Assembly (NCBI GenBank): GCA_047495785.1
Contig: JBLDXI010000031.1
Coordinates: forward strand, 868,001-932,000
Source: Lepidodermella squamata
Lineage: Eukaryota > Gastrotricha
Length of the DNA: 64,000 bases
Direction: 5' to 3'
This document shows, piece after piece, positions 57,625 to 64,000 of the stretch; position 1 is the stretch's first letter, and each line of letters starts with the position of its first letter. A model generated the notes under the pieces. That model worked only from the letters and a program-made list of their open reading frames with translations. It did no database searches and was not told the origin of the DNA. The position numbers and the translations under genes were made by a program.

Positions 57625-58338
57625 TCCGGCCCAAACACTTGTTTTAAAGTTTAAACATTCTAATAAAGGTTATTCACTTGTTCACTCGTTTGGTCAGAGT
57701 CTGAAGGTTGTAGTAAAGGGACTGGGAACGGAAATTGAAGTTGTGCAACATTATTTCAGGTGAGAGGTTTTCCCGAATTTTCGATAGCATCAATTGATTT
57801 TCGAAAATAAAAAATCCACCCTAATTGTTTGAGCGGGCAGAAACAGCGGGCAGAAACATCGGGCAGAATCACTTTTTCCGTCTAGGCAAAAAATAACCAA
57901 CTGGGCAGGAACAGATTACGCCATTCGAAAGAGCGAGTATCATTGCACCTCCATCGACGGCATTCGATTTAAACAGGTAATTGGTGTACTGGTGATGTTT
58001 CGAGATTTCCAAAGTGGAAAAATACGATTTTTTCGATTTTCGAAAATTTATCGACGAAATATCACTCGAGATTGATGCGTCTATAAGAATTGTGTGTTAA
58101 TCGCACTTAACACCCCGTTTTTTAAGAAATTGTCCAAATTTCAGTGGTCAATTTTCGACAATTAATTGTCCCATATTCGTTTTTTTACAACGAGTGCATT
58201 TTTATTCTTATTTGCATTAAATGTAAGTATCGAGCAACGTTAAATTCTAGTGCTATGCTACGACATATCACTTGTGGCGAAAATGCAATTTTATCTAGTC
58301 GCAATAAACGCGTGAAACAGTTTCAATAATGAAGGGAA
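57625..58338. other. Intergenic interval
   Basis: 3' flank of the recombinase gene and of the convergent lipase-like gene. Apart from the GGGCAGAAA repeats and the right inverted repeat, nothing is recognised. Confidence 0.45.
57890..57914 (-). repeat. Right 25-bp inverted repeat flanking the recombinase gene
   Basis: Inverted partner of 55943-55967 (24 of 25 identical). Just inside it are three copies of a GGGCAGAAAC-like word (57835-57870). Confidence 0.7.
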
Positions 58339-60462
58339 TTAACACGAAAATGACGCTGCTCCATGCCTATCTAGGGTGCCATCATTCGGCTTGCATGGCG
58401 GCTTGACGACGTTAAGCGTCGGACCGTCTCCTAAATATCAAGCAATTATGATTATAGCGAGGAAAACCCAAAATCATATCATACTTGGATTGTTTGCGCT
58501 GAAAAGGGTGGCAATATCGCCCTGTATCGAAACTTTGATCATTTCACCACCGCTGTTATAACCCCCTGATTGGGCCGTTCTCAGGTTCTCAGCCGTCGGG
58601 AGGCCCATCCATGCGTTGAACACAATTTTCGAATCGAGCCCCGGCGCGTCAATATTTGCCGCGATATTGCCGCCAAGCGAATGGCCAGTTGCGACAATTT
58701 TATAGCCGGCAGGTTTGTAAGCAGCTACAACATCTTTGACCAGCTGGTTCGCTTTGCCCTGCGTAAATGGTGTAACGCCAGCAAAGCCAGTAATAGTATC
58801 CTTTACAACGTCCAGCAAGTTGTCCGTACCACGGAAAACCACATTTGCCGTCTTTGTCGCTGTATCGATGACTACAATCGCTTCTCCGTTCGGCATAACG
58901 TTGCTCAGCTTCGTATCAAGTTTCTCATTGGGCTGAAGTTGACCGGCAACCTCTTTCAGGTCCTTAATATAAGGTAGTTGGACCAAGCGACCAGTATTGT
59001 CGATTCTGCCTTTAGTTTGAGTGTCCAACGTATTGTAGGCACGAGCATTATTCTGCGTTAGAATGCTTTGAATCGTGCCGAGAGGTACGTTTCGAAAACT
59101 GAAACCACTTGATACTTCGTTGGATTCAAGGACTGCGTTCGCATCGCTGTTCAAAGGACCGTTTACTGATGCATTTTGTCCGATTTGATTCAGCAAAGGC
59201 CCGGACCCTATGACTGAGCCGCGCGCCACGCCGCTGTAATCTGACGAACGAAAACTTCCTGAAACAGGCTTCGCGGGATCCTTCCAGCCAGGTAGCCCAA
59301 TGCTTGCTGAATCTCCTGAACTACTAGCCACTACGTTATGACTGTTGATCTGGTCGACTGTGAAAGCTGGACCTTCAAATTGAACAACAGCGCCGGTAAG
59401 ATTCAATGTTCCAATGTGCAAGCCACGTGCTCCCCCTGAGCCGATTACGAACGAGCTTTGTGAGTTCAGTCGAGTGCCGCTGTTTTCAGAGACACCGCCA
59501 GAAACAGCCCCGCTTGTTGAGAAACCAAAAGATCGCGAAGTTGAGTCAAACGAACCGAGCAGTGTTTCCATGCTTACGTTTCGAAGATTCCCGGATACTG
59601 ATTCAGCATAAATATTGAACCCACGAGCTTCGAAAGTGTCAACGTTGACGAAGCCAACAGATTTGCGAAAGATACCCAGCGCATTATCGACAACAGAAGA
59701 CTTCGACGAGGAACTGGAAGCGGAACCGGATGCTCCCAAGATGCCGCCCGGGCCTAATAGGACTGAAGCCTGAAAGCTAGACGCCGATTGGGAAGCGCCG
59801 AGATGCGCCCCTTCAATGACAAATCGTCTAACATTGAAAACAGCGTCGTCTGCAACAATCGTAGCAGCGTTAAGCCACGAAAAACTATCAGCTATAACTT
59901 CAAGTTCTCCAACAACAATCTTCATTGTTCTAGCCGATGTTTGCCAGTCAATTGAAACATCGCTTTTCCCATATCCAACGCTAACTGAGGGAGTCGGATT
60001 TCGCAACGTTGCGATTGCTGAGTACGAAGCTAATGCAGTTTCGGTCAGCTTGTCACTATTGGCCCATGTCTGAGCGTTATTGATTAGAGAACCGACTATC
60101 GGTATGCTGACGAGAAGACCGCGGTCATGCTGCTCAAAGTGATGCTGCAAGATTCGGTCTGCAATCACAACTTCAGGGGCACTGATGATAAGCTTTCCAG
60201 CGATAGCAATCGACGTTCCGATCATTGAAATTTTTCCATTCTCTGATCTGATGATCGAAATTGCGTTAGAGTCGCCGCATCTGATGACTGAAGGAACCGA
60301 GCCCACCGGAACAACAGATGAGGACCTTGACGAGCCGCCGAAAAAGGACTCCCTTTCCTTTTCCTCGCGAACTAATACTACAATGTCACGAAAGTTCGCG
60401 TCGTTGTTACTGAAAAGCTGCAAGCCCTGTTGACCATTGAGCACTGATGCGGTCGATGCCAT
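58339..60462 (-). CDS. Haemagglutinin-repeat / class 3 lipase protein
   Basis: Minus-strand exons 60462-58485 and 58430-58339 (54-nt intron, phase 1), 689 aa from ATG 60462. Residues 1-480 are low-complexity beta-rich sequence with many Ser, Gly and Ala (GFSFSTSGAVSGGVSE, LLGPGGILGASGSASSSS), like repeats of bacterial filamentous-haemagglutinin proteins. Residues about 500-689 look like a class 3 lipase: VVFRGTDNLLDVV, nucleophile elbow ATGHSLGGN, and in the second exon a DRHGAASF His, so the triad can be complete. There is no signal peptide at this Met; the frame is open upstream to about 60525. A TATA box and heat-shock elements lie 135-250 bp upstream. It probably formed one gene with the minus-strand protein next door. 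Confidence 0.78.
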
Positions 60463-60594
60463 TGAAAGCGACTGCACGCGAATCAGGCCTTTGTAAGAGC
60501 GAAAGCAAAACACAGAAGCTGTAAGCTAAGTATTGCCGTTTATTAGCAAAGAAACAGTTAATATTACAATTAAAATAACATAAGCGAAACAAGG

Positions 60595-60603
60595 GTTTAT
60601 ATA
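60595..60603 (-). promoter_or_regulatory. TATA box of the lipase-like gene
   Basis: On the minus strand the sequence is TATATAAAC, about 10 bp downstream of the heat-shock element array and about 135 bp upstream of ATG 60462, a normal core-promoter layout. Confidence 0.7.
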
Positions 60604-60611
60604 TTACAATG

Positions 60612-60699
60612 GAATGTTCTAGAATCGGAAGTTTCTGGAAGGTTCGAGAACTTGCTGGGTTCTGGCAGGTTCGAGAACGCGGAAGTTTCTGGAAACTTC
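60612..60699 (-). promoter_or_regulatory. Array of heat-shock elements
   Basis: Alternating GAA and TTC units at 5-bp steps, the binding pattern of heat-shock factor trimers: units at 60612, 60617, 60622; then 60628, 60633, 60638, 60643, 60648; then 60670, 60675; and 60682, 60687, 60692, 60697. One run has five perfect units. The array lies directly upstream of a TATA box facing the lipase-like gene. I see nothing like it elsewhere in the window. Confidence 0.82.
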
Positions 60700-60712
60700 T
60701 CGACCGCCGATA

Positions 60713-63700
60713 CTACAGGGTCGCGTGGTCCTGACAGCCTTGTTCGGAAGTGACATAACTTCTCTCGACATGCGTCTCATAAAAATGGTTTGTTTTATCG
60801 TTTCCCCAGAAGTCTGTTTTGTCCCAACGTTCAGTTAACCACTCAAAGGAGTCGGCGGCAAACACCGCCGCACCACGTGGACATTTTATGATAACGTCGT
60901 AGCGAGCTCGGATATCGCCACACCATACGTTGACACCACCATTGGTGGACTCAATATACAAGTCGAGCTTCCGAGAATTGTCTTCTGTCCAATTCCCATT
61001 ACGATTCAATATGCGAGCTTCGTAACTGAAACCGTCCGCCGCTCGCAAACTGGCTCGATTATAGGCATATGGTTTTGCGTAACGCGTTACGTCACGTTTT
61101 CGCCGCTTCCCGGCGAAGATTTTTAAGGATTCAATTTTGACGTCTCCTGAAGCCCCAAGGACGATCTGCTTAGCCGCAATTGACGAGGCCCCAACAGATA
61201 TCGTTGAGGTTTCGCTCGTGACTATAACAGACGCGCCTTGAGCCGACACACTACTGGCACCGTTGATCAGCGTTGCCATGGTAGCTCCCAGGCCAATTTC
61301 AAAGGCTTGCAAACTACTTCTCGATAAAGTTAATGCCCCAGTTGAATTCACGATAATTGCACCTGCGGCTCGTACAGTTGCTGTTGTCATCTCAATCGAG
61401 CCATTCTCGGCGATCAGTTGAAGATCGCCTTCTGCAGACGAAACTGTTGTAGATCGAATAGAAATTGTTTGAACTTTGACAAACAGACTTCCTTGAATCA
61501 TTAATGGCGTATCAATCACAGCTTTAAAGTCAGAAATTACTACAGAAAGCAGTTTTTTAATCGCTGGAACCTTCTTTTGCAAATTGTTAGCCAAGAATCG
61601 ACTCAGGGATTGAACAGGTTCCCCTTGGCGCAATGTTCCATCACGGGAACAACAGTAATAGGCTGGTATTTTTGTTTCAATAAATAGTTCACCAAACCGA
61701 GACCGATCAGGATCAAGAGCCATCAATAGAGAATTCGATCTAATCCATGTCGCATTTTCAACGGTAGCGAAGCTCATTCCCTGAATCTCAGTCATTCCTA
61801 ACCCGACGAAGCAGATTGGTTCAAGGATTAAGTTATTGCCAACTGCCAGATTTCTCGCCTCAATCGGATATGCCTCAACGAGCGAATAGCGAACTTCGCA
61901 TACTGAGGCCGTTTTGAACGACGGCCCTGTAACCTTGATGATCATATCGCGGGCCGCCGTGCATCCATGAGCTTCGATCGAATTGTTGGCGATTAAGATC
62001 AAGTCAACAAGGCTTTCGACATTCCGAGCACTAATATAAGTGGCATTCATGAAAATAGAGCCGCCTGTAGTTATATTTATCCCAGAGACCGATCTGGGTG
62101 TTGAAATCGAGGAAATTCCGTTTGTAGATAGGCCTTCGGCCGTGATCGAATCCGATGCAGAACGTAATAAAAGGCGGTTAATACCATAGAGGTTGAACGC
62201 TGAAATGTTCATGTTGGCTTCAATTTCCAGAGAAAAGTTTCCAAGGGCATTCGGATTCCTCCACTCCTGCGAAATCTCAAACTTTGATTTGATGGTTTTC
62301 AAGTGTTCATTCATTTTGAGGTCGCAAAAGAAGCCGCAATTTGATACTGTCACAACGCTTGTCCAGCTCTGTAGCGACAAATCGTTAGCTAACCGTAATT
62401 GCCCGATTTTGATTTCACCAAAAGATTTTATGACAGTAGTATGATTCTGCTCGGAGAATGCGGTAGCATTTGCAATCAGAATTCCTCCAGCTTCAACAGA
62501 TGCGCATTTAAGCACGCTGCCTATTGTCAAGTTCCCTTGAACCGTTACAGAAATGTTTTCGGCGAGCAAAATATCACTCCGTAAATGGCTGCCCGCCGAA
62601 ATCCGCAGAGAATTATTTCCATATAAGCGCTGTTGAGCCGTGATGACTAATTTCGACGAACACTCAACTGTTGTAAAAGCTGACTCGCCTTGATCAAAAT
62701 CAATGCCGTTGCCTGTTTCAAAGAAACAGCTGTCACTGGTCAACATCGGCAGGGCGAGTTGAATAGAGCTCATGTTCGAAATGGCAAGTGTGTTAGTCTT
62801 GAGTGAGGAAAACGATTTCCCATGTAGGTAAACGCCATAGCACTCGAACGGTGATTTGATGACAAGAGATTTAACAAGAATTTTGACTGAATTCAACTCG
62901 ATGTGCATACCATATGTACTCGAGTTGTACACTGAGGGAAAGTCCGAACCGGAATCCGGCCCCTCTAAGATAACTTCGGATTCTGGAGCTATGAAATCCG
63001 AAATAAAGTTGAACTTCCAGCTCTGGAGAATAATTCTTTTAGGTTGTATGGAAAATGAAGCGTCAATGTTCAAAGTGGCGTTGTTCAGTGATCTTACAAC
63101 AACAGTATCCGTGACAGCGAAGTCTCCGGTGAAATTGACGTCCTTCTCCTTAGCAAGTTCCAGCTGAAGCCTGATTGCGGATATGGAACCATTGCCTGAG
63201 GCTAAATAGGTACCTGCAGCAATGAAGATATCATTCGCTCGAAGTAATCCTCGATTTCTCACTGCTTCGGAGGCTCCAATAACAAGTGCCGATTCATCCG
63301 CTGCTATTTCAGCGTCTATTCCATTGTCGAGCTCAATTCCAGCAGAAATGGTTACCAGATGCGGTTTAATCAAACGAGTTTTGGGTCTGAGGACGATAGC
63401 TTTATTGTAATTTTCTCGCTTAGTATTTAAATTTACCTGTTCACAACGGAACCCTTTGCAGTTTTGAGTATTAGTGAAGATGCGTTGGGATGATTCAGCT
63501 GAGAAGGGAGTTCAAACGATAAATTCTGGCCTGACATTACGATCCGGTTAATGCCTAGCTTGCTGTAGCCTTCAATTACCGCCTTGAAATCAACCATCGA
63601 AGTTTGCCGACGTTTACGAACACGCTGATTCACGACGCCGAAAGTTATGTTTCCATCTACCGTTTCAACGTATATTTCGAAGCCATTCGCTACAACATCA

Positions 63701-63948
63701 GCAACTGCTCCTTTAACTGACTTTTTGTTTGCATCAATTACCACGCCTATTGCGATGCTGGCGATTAACAATGCTGATATAATTACTCCAGCAGCGATGA
63801 GAATTTTCGTGGTGCGATTTTGGGTGCATCGCTTGCTATGGCCGTCGAGGGGTGGCGTAGTGGATGAACTATGAGGAACGTGATACATTGCCTCCCGCGA
63901 TGTTTTAGGTTTCCTAGTTCCAAGCTCTGCCACTTGCAGTTTCCTCAT
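60713..63948 (-). CDS. Type II membrane adhesin-like protein (filamentous-haemagglutinin-like)
   Basis: Exons 63948-63437 and 63386-60713 (50-nt intron, phase 2), 1061 aa. A cytoplasmic tail of about 46 residues and one membrane helix (ILIAAGVIISALLIASIAIGVV) put the rest outside. The outer part is made of short beta segments (IMINxTGAL, VIVTSE, ISVGAS types) that look like a right-handed beta-helix of bacterial haemagglutinin or autotransporter kind. Two furin-like sites are visible, RVRKRRQ near residue 110 and GKRRKRRD near 950. The frame stops at 60713, in the edge of the heat-shock-element segment. The neighbouring lipase-like ORF continues the same kind of sequence in another frame about 200 bp on, suggesting one ancestral gene split by an insertion. 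Confidence 0.78.
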
Positions 63949-64000
63949 GTCGCTCCTAGGCGCTACATCGTTGCTCCGGTTGATGCGATCGTCGGGCCCA

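Noticed and set aside
60520-60716. Solo LTR between the adhesin-like and lipase-like genes
   Set aside because: The segment begins TG and ends CA on the minus strand with TATA and AATAAA inside, but no target duplication is visible and no second copy is in the window. Kept only as a possibility.

Overview
The window is eukaryotic nuclear DNA from a small-intron invertebrate animal. Genes carry spliceosomal introns of mostly 30-61 nt, and there are intron-containing tRNA genes, metazoan protein families (receptor tyrosine kinases, a Ly-6 protein, a collagen, cathepsins, a Cys-loop receptor) and metazoan transposons (piggyBac, hAT, Penelope, a gag-only LTR element, a Crypton-like gene). I cannot name the species. 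The tiny introns fit groups such as tardigrades, larvaceans, nematodes or rotifers, but nothing here settles it.

Layout. 1-41.6 kb is dominated by a dispersed cluster of one receptor family in six states: a last exon (1-99); gene A, split by a complete piggyBac transposon but otherwise encoding 1199 aa (1155-8414); an ectodomain scrap beside an LTR element (about 12.7-13.1 kb); pseudogene C (22.8-25.8 kb); gene D, an ectodomain with no kinase (31.2-35.2 kb, minus); and intact gene E (37.5-41.6 kb, 1234 aa). The architecture is signal peptide, LamG-like domain, small linker exons, second LamG-like domain, a degenerate trypsin-like domain, membrane segment and tyrosine kinase. Eight exons have conserved phases and nearly conserved lengths, so coordinates could be placed to the base.

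Between these lie a 1048-aa kinase-ankyrin fusion with 21 near-identical 34-residue repeats (16.0-19.4 kb, minus), a nest of three inverted-repeat elements (19.6-21.0 kb), fragments of a Penelope element, of a GABA-B-like receptor and of a non-LTR element, two foldback-type elements, and a 70-aa secreted peptide gene with four tiny exons (36.1-36.5 kb). Three identical tRNA-Ile(UAU) genes, each with a 26-nt intron, sit at 15.2, 30.5 and 42.7 kb.

41.6-64 kb holds a broken Cys-loop receptor, a type II membrane protein, an unknown acidic protein, a GPI-type Ly-6 protein, two tandem cathepsin L-like proteases with mucin-like threonine linkers, a 253-aa collagen in eight symmetrical exons, a tyrosine-recombinase (Crypton-like) gene, and a pair of minus-strand genes resembling pieces of a bacterial filamentous-haemagglutinin/lipase protein. 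Between that last pair is an array of heat-shock elements with a TATA box, pointing at the lipase gene. The most promising novelties are the receptor family with a dead protease domain and the heat-shock-promoter adhesin/lipase locus.
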